Assembly (NCBI GenBank): GCA_023430365.1
Contig: JAEZAS010000357.1
Coordinates: 1-21,733 of the forward strand
Origin: Planctomycetota bacterium
GTDB lineage: Bacteria; Planctomycetota; Planctomycetia; Pirellulales; Pirellulaceae
DNA: 21,733 nucleotides
Reading direction: 5' to 3'
Below, one piece after another: positions 1 through 7,265 of the stretch (position 1 is its first letter; each line of letters opens with the position of its first letter). The notes under the pieces were generated by a model, which ran no database searches, had not been told where the DNA came from, and was given only the letters and a program-made list of their open reading frames with translations. The translations under genes and the position numbers were made by a program.

Positions 1-41
1 CCTGCTTTATACCTACCAAAGAAAGCCCAAAGGAAACGGTC

Positions 42-974
42 ATGCAGCAGCATCAGCCGCATCGATCACGAGGGTTCACCCTAGTCGAACTGCTCGTGGT
101 CATCGCCATTATCGGGGTCCTCGTTGCCTTGTTGCTGCCTGCGGTCCAGGCAGCCCGCGAGGCGGCTCGTCGCACCCAGTGCACGAACCAACTGAAACAG
201 GCGGTCATCGCCTTGCATAACTATGCCGACACCAACCTGATGCTGCCTTCGGCTGCCTACGGGTCGGCCAGCGACACGGGAATGAGCCTCTGGGTGCGGC
301 TTGCCCCCTTCATGGAGCAGACAGCGTTTTACGACCTGTATCGCCCGAATGAATCGTGGGCCTCGAGCCACAATCTATCGCTCATTTTGCAGGCCCCGAT
401 GAAAGGGCTGCGCTGTCCGAGCGGCGGGGTCGACCGCTATTCCGGGACCGACACCAACCGGCAGAAGTATCCCACGACGCATTACTACGGAATTCTCGGT
501 CCTGTCGGCCAGATTCCGGGCACCACCTCGAATTATCACCATTTGACTGAGATTCCCGGCGAAGTCGCGACCCAAGGCATTTTTTCGCTGGCGATCAACA
601 AGCATCGCCAGCCCATCGGGTTTTCTGGCATTGTCGACGGCACTTCGAACACGCTCGCTTTCGGGGAGATTTGCTGGAACAAGTACACCGGATACCGCGA
701 GTACTCGCTGGGGATGGTGGACTACGGCGGCTCAACCGGGATGGGAGCCTTCACGTACAAGAGCGTGAAGTGGCCGATCAACATTGGCAAGCGCAACACG
801 AGCACCGTGTATTCGGCCTTTAACAATGTCGGACCGTTCGGCAGCTACCACGCCGGGGGAGCCAACTTCGCACTCGCGGACGGAAGCGTCACCTTCCTGC
901 CTGAGTCGATCGACATGGGGGTCTACCTGGGGATGGCCAGCCGTGACGGCGGAGAAGTGGCCAGCCTTCCGTAG
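42..974 (+). CDS. DUF1559 domain protein with type IV prepilin-like N-terminus
   Basis: A 310-residue planctomycete DUF1559 protein. After ten polar residues comes a Gly11|Phe12 prepilin-peptidase-type site with Glu16 at mature position 5. A hydrophobic helix (about 14-34) follows, then the conserved QAAREAARR and LKQ segments. The C-terminus has the family H-x9-DG motif (His270, Asp280-Gly281). By family knowledge these are exported, pseudopilin-like proteins found in many copies per planctomycete genome; their exact job is unknown. The ATG is preceded by AAAGGAAA at 29-36. A carboxypeptidase-regulatory-like lipoprotein gene starts 95 bases downstream on the same strand, with no obvious terminator between, so co-transcription is likely. 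The same pairing occurs again at 2132-3516. Family call is firm; function is not. Confidence 0.93.
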   Translation: MQQHQPHRSRGFTLVELLVVIAIIGVLVALLLPAVQAAREAARRTQCTNQLKQAVIALHNYADTNLMLPSAAYGSASDTGMSLWVRLAPFMEQTAFYDLYRPNESWASSHNLSLILQAPMKGLRCPSGGVDRYSGTDTNRQKYPTTHYYGILGPVGQIPGTTSNYHHLTEIPGEVATQGIFSLAINKHRQPIGFSGIVDGTSNTLAFGEICWNKYTGYREYSLGMVDYGGSTGMGAFTYKSVKWPINIGKRNTSTVYSAFNNVGPFGSYHAGGANFALADGSVTFLPESIDMGVYLGMASRDGGEVASLP

Positions 975-1069
975 GCCCCTCGTAGATTCCGTTCCTCGAG
1001 CGGCGAGCACGGTGGCTCGTCGCTCCGGATTGCTTTGCTCATTACGACTTGTACCGATAGGCGGCCTCG

Positions 1070-1492
1070 ATGGCGATGTTTCAGATTTCAATACGTGCTC
1101 GAAAACTCACGCTCGCCTGGCTTGCGCTCTTGATCGTCGGGAGCGCGCTCGGGTGTGGCCAGCAGGGAGACGGGACGAATCGCGTGTTCGGCCGCGTCAC
1201 GTTCCAAGGCAACCCGGTCCCCGTGGGCGTGATTCAGTTCACTCCCGATTCGTCCACGGGCGAGGATGGAATGGCTGGGTTTGCAGAGATTCGAGATGGC
1301 CAGTTCGATACCCAAGTCAATGGCCGAGGAGTGAAGAGCGGCCCAGTTACGGTCACGATTGACGCCTACTCGATGAAGGACGTCAATCCAGACATCAAGC
1401 CGCACGGCGATGCTTTGGTGATGGGTTATAAGCAATCGGTCGATATTGGTGGCGATGCGACGGAACTGAACTTCGAGATCGCCAAGAAGTAG
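1070..1492 (+). CDS. Small lipoprotein, carboxypeptidase-regulatory-like (transthyretin-fold) type
   Basis: A 140-residue exported protein. The N-terminus is basic (RARK), followed by a hydrophobic stretch and a lipobox SALGC with Cys29 as the lipidated residue. The mature part has the pattern GRVTFQGNPVPVGVIQFTP, then an NGRGVKSGPVTVTID strand pair. This is the pattern of the short planctomycete lipoproteins with one transthyretin-like or carboxypeptidase-regulatory beta-sandwich. Such proteins usually sit beside DUF1559 genes, as here. An alternative start is the ATG at 1076, which would leave signal peptide and lipobox intact. The protein probably sits in a membrane facing the periplasm; no enzymatic motif is visible, so it is more likely a structural or binding partner. 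Confidence 0.85.
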   Translation: MAMFQISIRARKLTLAWLALLIVGSALGCGQQGDGTNRVFGRVTFQGNPVPVGVIQFTPDSSTGEDGMAGFAEIRDGQFDTQVNGRGVKSGPVTVTIDAYSMKDVNPDIKPHGDALVMGYKQSVDIGGDATELNFEIAKK

Positions 1493-1970
1493 CGGAGACC
1501 GTCGGCGGGCCTGCCGGAACGAATCGGGTCGCGGGCAGTTTCTGCCCACCGTTGGCCACTCCGCGTCGACTCACCCCTTAATTGAGTTGCGGCAATCGCC
1601 ACGGATTGCTGAATTGCTGCCGCCGAATGGTGTCGTTATCTCGCCTGGTGGGCCTGCGCGATCGGCCCCTCACCTTGCTCTGCCGATCAAACGCCGTGAG
1701 CAAAGATAGCGCCCTTCCAAGCAGAAAGGCTGGCGGCGGCGGCCCCCAGGCGGCCCTGGATTGTTGAGCGCAACATCAACGGGCGAAAGTCCCATCGCCG
1801 CCTGATCACCGACACGCGTTCTGCTCGCGGCTATATCCTGGCCTCGCGAGCACGCTCGTATCACGGCCGCTTGTCACGCTCCTGAAATCGGCTCTGGGAA
1901 CTGTTGTCGGCCGGTATCGGATCTCCTCGGTGCTGTCGCCGGTCATGCCAGCTTCATATCGGAATTGATC

Positions 1971-2106
1971 TTTTTCCGCCGGAAAAAATTGACCCCCCGG
2001 CAGTTGTACTGTACTTTGGCGTTTTCAGCACGTTCGTGCTGCGCATTCGCAACTCACCCCACGTGGGTTGAGCAGGTGAGCAGTGTCTCGCTGCAAGTGC
2101 ACCTGC
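1971..2106 (+). promoter_or_regulatory. Palindrome-rich leader of the 2132 gene
   Basis: Four inverted repeats lie close together: TTTTTCCG-C-CGGAAAAA (1971-1987); CAGCACG-TT-CGTGCTG (2026-2041); a 20-base palindrome around CACGTG with one mismatched pair (2053-2072); and the long-range arms GCAGGTG (2072-2078) and CACCTGC (2100-2106). All are seen directly. The first two are short-spaced and suit dimeric DNA-binding proteins. The last could fold in RNA just upstream of the ribosome site. No riboswitch family is recognised. Confidence 0.4.
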
Positions 2107-2115
2107 AATCCTTGC

Positions 2116-2124
2116 AAAGGAGGA
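2116..2124 (+). promoter_or_regulatory. Strong ribosome binding site for the 2132 gene
   Basis: AAAGGAGGA lies seven bases before the ATG at 2132 and is nearly a full anti-Shine-Dalgarno match, much stronger than the sites in front of neighbouring genes. It fixes the start and rules out longer alternatives. It begins ten bases after the CACCTGC arm at 2100-2106, so leader folding could affect its access (inference). Confidence 0.75.
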
Positions 2125-2131
2125 CTCATCC

Positions 2132-3037
2132 ATGGATCGAAGACGGCCTGCGTTTACTCTGGTCGAACTGTTGGTGGTAATTGCGATCATCGGGGTGCTC
2201 GTCGCCCTGCTCTTGCCCGCTGTGCAGGCGGCGCGCGAAGCGGCCCGTCGTTCAAGTTGTTCCAACAACCTGAAGCAGATCGCCTTGGCCATGCACAACC
2301 ATCACGACACCCTCTCGGAGCTTCCGTCCGGCTACCTGTACCGCGGTGGCAACGGCAAGCCGAACTACGGCTGGGCCGTGTTGATCCTGCCGTATATGGA
2401 ACAGGGAAACTTCTATACGCAGCTCAACCCGATCGATGTTCCGCTGTACGACCGCTACAAGAGCGGCGCACCAGCCGCGGACCAGCAACTGCTCCAGACG
2501 AAGATTAAGGCCTACCGCTGTCCTTCTGATACGGGTACCGACCTGGCGACCAGCGTGAACTTCGGCAGCAGCAACCACTTTCGGGTCGCCCTGTCGAACT
2601 ACGTCGGCTGCGCCGGTTGGAGCAGCACGCCGTCGTACCCGATCAAAGACGGCGACTGCGGCGGGATGCTCTGGGGCAACAGCAAGCTCAATATGTCGGC
2701 CTGCACCGATGGGACCAGCAATACGCTCCTGATCGCCGAACGACGGTTCCGCGAAGACCACGCCGCCACGTGGCTCGGCGCCGGCAGGAACGACTCTTAC
2801 GGTAACGAAGGCACCCTCCGCACGTTGTTCCGCGCGACGTTCACCATGAACTTCAACTACAAGGCCGCGGGATCGCCCGAGAACGCTGGCAAGGGCTGGT
2901 CCAGCGAGCACCCCTCCGGCATCAACGTCTGTCTGCTCGATGGCTCGGTGCGTTTTCTGAGCGACAACACGAACGCGACGGCCGTTCTCAACCCGATGAG
3001 CCTTCGTAACGACGGAAAGACGTTCGAACTTCCGTAA
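2132..3037 (+). CDS. DUF1559 domain protein with prepilin-like N-terminus
   Basis: A 301-residue second DUF1559 protein. The N-terminus is MDRRRPA followed by FTLVELL and the long hydrophobic helix (about 8-30), then the conserved QAAREAARR segment. Conserved family features follow: PYMEQ (88-92), a CPSD motif (130-133), DGTSNTLLIAE (193-203), and H-x9-DG (His260, Asp270-Gly271). The residue before the predicted cleavage point is Ala7 instead of the usual Gly, which may weaken prepilin-peptidase processing. The Glu at mature position 5 (Glu12) is kept. A strong AAAGGAGGA sits seven bases before the ATG. A terminator follows at 3066-3094 and a lipoprotein gene after that, repeating the arrangement at 42-1492. 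Confidence 0.94.
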   Translation: MDRRRPAFTLVELLVVIAIIGVLVALLLPAVQAAREAARRSSCSNNLKQIALAMHNHHDTLSELPSGYLYRGGNGKPNYGWAVLILPYMEQGNFYTQLNPIDVPLYDRYKSGAPAADQQLLQTKIKAYRCPSDTGTDLATSVNFGSSNHFRVALSNYVGCAGWSSTPSYPIKDGDCGGMLWGNSKLNMSACTDGTSNTLLIAERRFREDHAATWLGAGRNDSYGNEGTLRTLFRATFTMNFNYKAAGSPENAGKGWSSEHPSGINVCLLDGSVRFLSDNTNATAVLNPMSLRNDGKTFELP

Positions 3038-3065
3038 CGGGGCACAGCAACTTCGAATCCTTTGA

Positions 3066-3094
3066 GGGCGGGGTTAGTGAACCCGCCCCTTTTT
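3066..3094 (+). terminator. Rho-independent terminator between DUF1559 gene and lipoprotein gene
   Basis: GGGCGGGGTT, loop AGTG, AACCCGCCC forms a nine-pair stem with one bulged G, followed by CTTTTTC. It lies 28 bases after the DUF1559 stop and 29 bases before the lipoprotein ATG. It would therefore reduce rather than permit simple co-transcription. Confidence 0.75.
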
Positions 3095-3123
3095 CTATTA
3101 TTTGGATCGGGAATCCCCTCTCC

Positions 3124-3516
3124 ATGAGAATCGTGATGATCTGCGCGCTGGCTGCTCTCACGCTGCTGGCTACAGGCTGCAACTCGAAAAGACTCAACGA
3201 AGTCACTGGCAAGGTCACCCTCGACGGCAAGGCGGTTCCCGGCCTTGAGGTCCGCTTTGAGCCGAAGGATCCCAGCATCGGGACGACCGCCATCGGCTAC
3301 ACCCAGGCCGACGGCACGTACAAGCTGCACTACCCCGGCGACAAGACCGGCAGCCCGGCGGGCGAGTACACCGTCAGCATCTCGGGTGGCGAAGGTGGGG
3401 GCGTCGACGGTGCGCCGCCTGTCCGAGTCGCACCGAAGTACAACTCCGAGACCGAACTCTCCGCCACGGTCAATCCGGGCCCCAATACCATCAACTTCGA
3501 AGTTACTAGCAAGTAG
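3124..3516 (+). CDS. Small lipoprotein, carboxypeptidase-regulatory-like (transthyretin-fold) type
   Basis: A 130-residue lipoprotein. The signal peptide MRIVMICALAALTLLATGC ends in lipobox LATGC with Cys19 lipidated. The mature protein has NEVTGKVTLDGKAVPGLEVRFEP-like strands, then YTQADGTYKLHYPGDKTGSPAGEYTV. This is the GKVTLDGKPV...G.Y...V pattern of planctomycete carboxypeptidase-regulatory-like lipoproteins. It resembles the protein at 1070 in layout (GRVTFQGNPVPVGVIQF) but is diverged. It probably works at the cell envelope with its DUF1559 neighbour; no catalytic residues are seen. A terminator lies between it and the upstream gene, so it may have its own promoter or depend on read-through. 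A second terminator follows at 3604. Confidence 0.87.
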   Translation: MRIVMICALAALTLLATGCNSKRLNEVTGKVTLDGKAVPGLEVRFEPKDPSIGTTAIGYTQADGTYKLHYPGDKTGSPAGEYTVSISGGEGGGVDGAPPVRVAPKYNSETELSATVNPGPNTINFEVTSK

Positions 3517-3603
3517 CCTGACCGCCGGCATCTCTGCGAGTACTCCGGCAAGTGACTGAATCCAGCATTGCAGTGGCCGTTTCAATTCGGCCGGTGCGGT
3601 TCC

Positions 3604-3633
3604 AACGCCCGAAGCTTAGGCCTCGGGCGTTTT
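3604..3633 (+). terminator. Rho-independent terminator after the lipoprotein gene
   Basis: AACGCCCGAAGC, loop TTAG, GCCTCGGGCGTT gives a 12-pair stem with a single A-C mismatch, running into TTTTC. It lies about 90 bases after the stop at 3516 and closes the second DUF1559/lipoprotein unit. Confidence 0.85.
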
Positions 3634-3775
3634 CTATTCCCCGCGATTCGACGCGCCGACGGGAATCAGCCGACGGCGGTTAGTGCTGAAGAATAGCTCG
3701 GCAAGGCATGTGTAAAATCTCAGTGGCAGCTGAGCGAATAGCTCCCTGAACCGAATTCCCAACTGGGATGACCGA

Positions 3776-4633
3776 ATGCCCCCGAGCCGCTACTTAGTCT
3801 GCGCTCCGACCGCCGGCCTGCTGATCGTTGGCTGGCTCATTGTTTTCCTCGTTTGGCCTGAAGGACCCGGAGAACATCTTGCGATCGGCTTGTTGCTGGG
3901 AACGCTCTTTGGTCACACGACGTTCGCGGCCGCCTGGACCGCTTTCGGCCCTGGACCGCTAATCCTGCGGCTGCCCTTGTCAATCGCTGTGGTGGCCACC
4001 GTCCTGGTCGCTTTCAGCCTCAATGTGCGGAGACACAACCAGCCAAACTTCGGAATTGAGATCGTTCTGGCTCTCTGCCTGCTCGGCCAATGGGTTTTGG
4101 TTCAACTGCCGCTCTGGGGCTTGGGGTTTCTCTACGGCATTCACCTTCGTCATCACAGCAGCGAGTCGCACCCAACTCTCAGTGGAAGACGGCAATTCGG
4201 CATTCGCCAACTGCTGGTCGCCACGACGATCGTGGCCGTCATCTTGGGACTTGGTCGCGTCTTGATCGCGGGCAGGGCCATGACAACGCCGGATACCGAT
4301 ATTGTCATCTTTGCCTTCCTGGGAGGCGCGGCCGTGGTTATGAGTTTGCCGCTGCTGCTGGCTGCTCTTGTGCCTCGCTATGCCGTTCAGGCTGTCATCG
4401 GCGTGGCTCTGCTGATCGGCGTTGCAACCCTTTTCGAGCTACCGCTTTTGCAATCCCTGCCCAATGCCGGTGGCCCGCAGACCATTGATCTCATCTGGAT
4501 CAATGCCTGCACCTCGGCCTGGATTCTCGCCTTCGTAGTCAGCGCGAGACTTTGTGGGTACGGCTTGAATGTTCCAGTCGCTGGCACAAAAGGAGTAGAC
4601 AAGCCAGCACCGCCCAATCTAACCGATGTGTGA
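3776..4633 (+). CDS. Polytopic membrane protein of unknown function
   Basis: A 285-residue, very hydrophobic protein with about seven or eight membrane helices (roughly residues 9-28, 36-54, 64-82, 92-122, 143-165, 173-197, 201-223 and 239-258). The segment FGIRQLLVATTIVAVILGLGR is a motif seen in many otherwise unrelated planctomycete membrane proteins, often near a terminal membrane helix. No catalytic or transport signature is visible. The ATG at 3776 has no clear ribosome site; the nearby ATG at 3768 is out of frame. It sits alone between a terminator (3604-3633) and a gene-poor gap, so context gives no hint of function. A TGACTAC/GTAGTCA stem overlaps the stop codon (4631-4654). Confidence 0.8.
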   Translation: MPPSRYLVCAPTAGLLIVGWLIVFLVWPEGPGEHLAIGLLLGTLFGHTTFAAAWTAFGPGPLILRLPLSIAVVATVLVAFSLNVRRHNQPNFGIEIVLALCLLGQWVLVQLPLWGLGFLYGIHLRHHSSESHPTLSGRRQFGIRQLLVATTIVAVILGLGRVLIAGRAMTTPDTDIVIFAFLGGAAVVMSLPLLLAALVPRYAVQAVIGVALLIGVATLFELPLLQSLPNAGGPQTIDLIWINACTSAWILAFVVSARLCGYGLNVPVAGTKGVDKPAPPNLTDV

Positions 4634-5019
4634 CTACCACATTCCTTGTAGTCATCAACGGGATCAAAGCGCAACTTGACCTCCTTGCACTCTAAGGAAC
4701 GTATGGCCAGGACCGCGCTCGTCGCGTTTACAGCCAGCACGCCCCGTGGAACGCGCTAATGCCCACCCCGGTCTCTGTGAGCTGATCTAGTCCGCGGAGA
4801 GCTAAAAAGGCCGTAAGAGGATCACGAACTACTTCTGGCACTGTATTCCTGTCTGCCCTCGACGGGAGCCCCGTTCCACTCATGGGGATACATTGTCTTC
4901 CAAGTCCGGCGAGGCCAGATCCGCTTGCGCCGCGGTTGCAAACTGTGACGCTTCTGGCTAAGGATGGGTGTTGCGGAAACGGCTATCTCGGCTGAACAAG
5001 AATTCGAGGAGGCGGCACA
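4634..5019. other. Gap before the ECF sigma gene, no recognised gene
   Basis: No frame in either strand resembles a known family. The only visible structure is the 7-bp stem TGACTAC/GTAGTCA at its left edge (4631-4654), which lacks a T-run. The right edge holds the GAGGAGG ribosome site discussed for the sigma factor. The promoter of the sigma gene presumably lies here, but no box is clear enough to call. Confidence 0.4.
5006..5012 (+). promoter_or_regulatory. Ribosome binding site pointing to an ATT start for the sigma factor
   Basis: GAGGAGG lies seven bases before an in-frame ATT at 5020. From there the frame reads SSEREDR and then joins the TTG at 5044 without a stop. The TTG itself has no Shine-Dalgarno match in front of it. 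Either the site drives a rare ATT start, or it is too far upstream to serve TTG. Confidence 0.4.
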
Positions 5020-5043
5020 ATTTCCTCTGAACGCGAAGACCGA

Positions 5044-5649
5044 TTGGACACGAGAGCGCTGGAGGGAGTTCGCAATGGAAGTCCCGGCGCTTTCGGAGTT
5101 GTCGTGGACAAGTATTTTCTCCGGATTGCGCGAGCCGCGGAAAAGAGGATCAACCAGAGCAAACGGCGCGTTACCGATGGCGAGGATATAGCAGCCAGCG
5201 TGTTCGAAAGCCTTTGGAAACGTTCCGAACGAGGGATGTTCGAGCAGTCCGAACTGAACGATCCTGATCAACTGTGGAACTATCTCTGCCGCCTACTGCG
5301 AAGCAAGGTGGCCGATCATATGCGGCGTGAAGACGCCGCGAAGCGTGGCGGCGGCAATGTCCGCGGCGAAAGTGTCTTTCTGATGCGCGGGGACGACGGA
5401 GGTTACCTAGAGGTGACAGCCCCCGATTGTTTCTCGCCCGACGAGTTGGCTGGATTTTTCGAACAGCAGCAGTTGCTGATGGAGGCCCTGGAAGACGACC
5501 GCCTGCGGGAAATAGCCATGCTGCGGTTGGAGGGCTACGAGGTCTCCGAAATTGCACATGCCGTGCAACTGAGCGATCGTTCGGTCAAACGGAAACTTTC
5601 GGTCATACGCACGATCTGGCAGCGGGTCCTGGAGCAACACGACCGCTGA
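5044..5649 (+). CDS. ECF-type RNA polymerase sigma factor (planctomycete ECF_sub group)
   Basis: A 201-residue sigma-70 family factor from a TTG start. Residues about 5-80 form region 2: the GVRNGSPGAFGVVVDKYFLRIARAAEKRI helix, DGEDIAASVFESLWKR, then LWNYLCRLLRSKVADHMRRE. Residues about 145-195 form the region 4 helix-turn-helix: REIAMLRLEGYEVSEIAHAVQLSDRSVKRKLSVIR. It would direct RNA polymerase to a special promoter set. No anti-sigma gene is adjacent. Family knowledge links many planctomycete ECF factors of this type to Ser/Thr kinases, and a large one lies 1.8 kb downstream. The true start may be ATT at 5020, eight codons earlier, because only that position has a good ribosome site. The nearest genes downstream encode exported Gln-rich proteins, which might be targets (inference). 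Confidence 0.88.
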   Translation: MDTRALEGVRNGSPGAFGVVVDKYFLRIARAAEKRINQSKRRVTDGEDIAASVFESLWKRSERGMFEQSELNDPDQLWNYLCRLLRSKVADHMRREDAAKRGGGNVRGESVFLMRGDDGGYLEVTAPDCFSPDELAGFFEQQQLLMEALEDDRLREIAMLRLEGYEVSEIAHAVQLSDRSVKRKLSVIRTIWQRVLEQHDR

Positions 5650-5858
5650 GGTCGGAGGCTCGCCGCCAGTCTGTCGGCGCAAGTTTCACTGCCGAAACCG
5701 TTTTCTCTTGTCTACGTCGGCAAGAGAGGATCATTTCTGGGGTCGGATTCAGCCGCCCCGAAAAATCGTTGAGATTCTTTGGCCCCCCGAGATCCCCTTT
5801 TTCGCTTGCAGGGATAGATCGGGATTTGTTTCCACCACGGTGAACAAGGGCCAAACCA

Positions 5859-6404
5859 ATGCGTTTCAACTTTCTCGGACTGCGTGCCGCATTTGTCCTC
5901 GCCGCGATTGCTGGAGGCGCCATCGCCTCGCCTCAGGCAAACGCCGGCTGGTTTAAGGATCTCACAGGCGTAGAAACGCCCAAGCCGATCCGACAGATCG
6001 CCCCGAACGGCTTGAGTGCGCGTGGGAAACCGGCGCCCACGAGTTCCTTCCCAGCCATGAGCGATCCCTACATCGATTCCCGAGGAAACGTGTACGGGCG
6101 CAGCACCAACACCAACCAAACGGTGGTTGGAAAGGCGAAACTTATTCGCAATGGACGCGGCGAAGCCATCTGGATCAGCGGCTCGCTTCCACCGGCACCC
6201 GCTACGCAGTTCAATCCGCGGCCGACGCCTTCGAAACAGAGCGCGTGGCTGCAGCAGTTCCAGCAGCAGGCCAGGCAGCAACAGCTTCGTAGCAACGCAC
6301 AGCAACGCCAGTTTCAGCAGCAGCTGAACTCCCAGATGCAGCAGTTCCGGCGCAATCAGTTCCAATCGCAGCAGCAGTGGCAACGGATGTTCGGCGCTCC
6401 GTAG
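5859..6404 (+). CDS. Exported Gln-rich protein, unknown function
   Basis: A 181-residue protein with a typical signal peptide: basic MRFNFLGLR, hydrophobic core, and cleavage after PQANA at Ala29. The mature N-terminal half contains GWFKDLTGVETP and IDSRGNVYGRSTNTNQTVVGKAKLIRN-type sequence, mixed polar and probably beta-rich. From about residue 130 it becomes a run of Gln, Arg, Phe and Asn (repeated QQFQQQ, QQQLRSN, RQFQQQLNSQMQQFRRNQF), likely helical or disordered. The ATG is preceded by AAGGG at 5846-5850. I do not recognise the family. It shares the Gln-rich, exported character of the next gene (6563), and the two may act together in the envelope. Confidence 0.75.
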   Translation: MRFNFLGLRAAFVLAAIAGGAIASPQANAGWFKDLTGVETPKPIRQIAPNGLSARGKPAPTSSFPAMSDPYIDSRGNVYGRSTNTNQTVVGKAKLIRNGRGEAIWISGSLPPAPATQFNPRPTPSKQSAWLQQFQQQARQQQLRSNAQQRQFQQQLNSQMQQFRRNQFQSQQQWQRMFGAP

Positions 6405-6422
6405 CGTGCCTGGGCTAACTCC

Positions 6423-6449
6423 CCCTTTCCTTGAGCAAATCGGAAAGGG
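6423..6449 (+). other. Stem-loop after the 5859 gene
   Basis: CCCTTTCC and GGAAAGGG form a perfect eight-pair stem with an 11-base loop, about 20 bases after the stop at 6404. There is no T-run, so it is more likely an mRNA 3'-end stabiliser or weak terminator than a standard intrinsic terminator. Confidence 0.4.
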
Positions 6450-6562
6450 TGTCCCTTCGCACGTTCATTCTCCGCTTACCAGAAAAGAAGCGATTCTCAA
6501 TAGCACAGCCATCGGATGGGTTGGGCACATTACGAAATTCTTTTAACTAGGGGGATCAGAAA

Positions 6563-7216
6563 ATGATCAAGGCAATTCTTACCTCGCTGGCAGTCGTGAT
6601 TCTTTGCGGTGTGACTGCAACCACCTGTTCGGCCCAACGCAATCGAGGCGGGTGGCGGCCACAGCAGGCGGGCGGCGAGTTCTATCCTGGTAATGGCTGG
6701 CAGAATCAATCGGCTTGGAACAATGGCTGGCAAAACTACCCCCAGCAGACCATGCAATTTCAACAGCAATTGAATGAGATCGGGCGGAACTTCCAGTTTC
6801 AGACGCAAATGGACCGATTGCAGCGGGAAACCGACACTGTGCGAGCTCAGGGCGCAGTCCAAAACTTCATGCTCGAAGCTCAACGCAAGCGTCTCCGCGA
6901 CCAACAACAGCGTCTGGAAGATGCCCTGAAGAAGGCTCAGGCGCAGCAGAACTCGCAGCCAACGTCCCGCAAACCCTATCCGCGCCTTGATCCTCCTCGC
7001 ACCTTGGGGCAATCGATGGCCGATGGGCGAGTTCAGCTCGGACGCGGCATCACGAATGGGCGCGACTTTGTTGGCCGTGAAATATCGAATGGTCGGACCG
7101 CCGTGGGGCGTGAGATCTCCAATGGCCGCAGTGGAGTAGGCCGTGAGCTATCGAATGCTCGGGACGGGCTTGGACGCGAAATGAAGAATCTGGGCAACAC
7201 GCTTTTCGGTCGATGA
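6563..7216 (+). CDS. Exported Gln-rich protein with six C-terminal 11-residue repeats
   Basis: A 217-residue protein. The signal peptide is MIKAILTSLAVVILCGVTATTCSA with cleavage before Gln25. An NGW/Gln/Asn-rich stretch (about 40-75) follows, then a strongly charged helix likely to form a coiled coil (about 76-130; QMDRLQRETDTVRAQ through RLRDQQQRLEDALKKAQAQQ). A Pro-rich linker follows, then six consecutive 11-residue units from residue 152 to the last residue 217; units 2-4 read ITNGRDFVGRE, ISNGRTAVGRE and ISNGRSGVGRE. An 11-residue period suits amphipathic or right-handed coiled helices, as in LEA-like proteins (inference). An AGGGGG ribosome site precedes the ATG. A terminator follows at 7266. 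No family recognised; probably periplasmic or surface. Confidence 0.78.
   Translation: MIKAILTSLAVVILCGVTATTCSAQRNRGGWRPQQAGGEFYPGNGWQNQSAWNNGWQNYPQQTMQFQQQLNEIGRNFQFQTQMDRLQRETDTVRAQGAVQNFMLEAQRKRLRDQQQRLEDALKKAQAQQNSQPTSRKPYPRLDPPRTLGQSMADGRVQLGRGITNGRDFVGREISNGRTAVGREISNGRSGVGRELSNARDGLGREMKNLGNTLFGR
7016..7213 (+). repeat. Six tandem 33-base units coding for 11-residue repeats
   Basis: Units begin at 7016, 7049, 7082, 7115, 7148 and 7181 and run without gaps to the stop codon at 7214. The consensus is (I/L)-S-N-G-R-x-x-V-G-R-E. The first unit (MADGRVQLGRG) and the last (MKNLGNTLFGR) are more diverged. Codons vary between units (AAT GGG CGC, AAT GGT CGG, AAT GGC CGC), so the peptide pattern is conserved more than the DNA. 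Confidence 0.85.
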
Positions 7217-7265
7217 GTTTTCGCCCGTCCGCTCTCACGACATAGCGTCGAGTTTCACGCTCAAT

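Larger units (their letters stand above)
1493..2131 (+). other. Long intergenic region with inverted repeats before the second DUF1559 gene
   Basis: No protein is convincing on either strand; the short frames here have no recognisable motif. The first third holds a GGGCAG-TTT-CTGCCC hairpin (1533-1547) without a T-run, and one copy of ACTCACCCC (1569-1577). The last 160 bases hold several inverted repeats, listed separately, and end in the strong ribosome site of the gene at 2132. Best explained as a long promoter and leader region. Confidence 0.5.

Noticed and set aside
1533..1547. GGGCAG-TTT-CTGCCC hairpin as a terminator of the first lipoprotein gene
   Set aside because: No T-run follows, so I list it only as structure in the gap.
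2252..2911. 219-codon minus-strand frame
   Set aside because: Fully antisense to the DUF1559 gene at 2132-3037, with a low-complexity Ala/Arg/Val composition and no motif.
4964..5191. Plus-strand frame overlapping the sigma factor start, suspected frameshifted N-terminus
   Set aside because: The sigma frame itself already contains the full region 2 from its first helix, so no frameshift is needed.
4822..5271. 149-codon minus-strand frame before and across the sigma gene
   Set aside because: Overlaps the sigma factor N-terminal region and matches no family; no ribosome site.
5704..5727. TCTCTTG/CAAGAGA stem after the sigma gene as a terminator
   Set aside because: Seven pairs, AT-rich ends, ten-base loop and no T-run after it on either strand; too weak.
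5712..6383. 223-codon minus-strand frame
   Set aside because: Antisense to the Gln-rich exported gene; Leu-rich translation is the mirror of CAG-type Gln codons.
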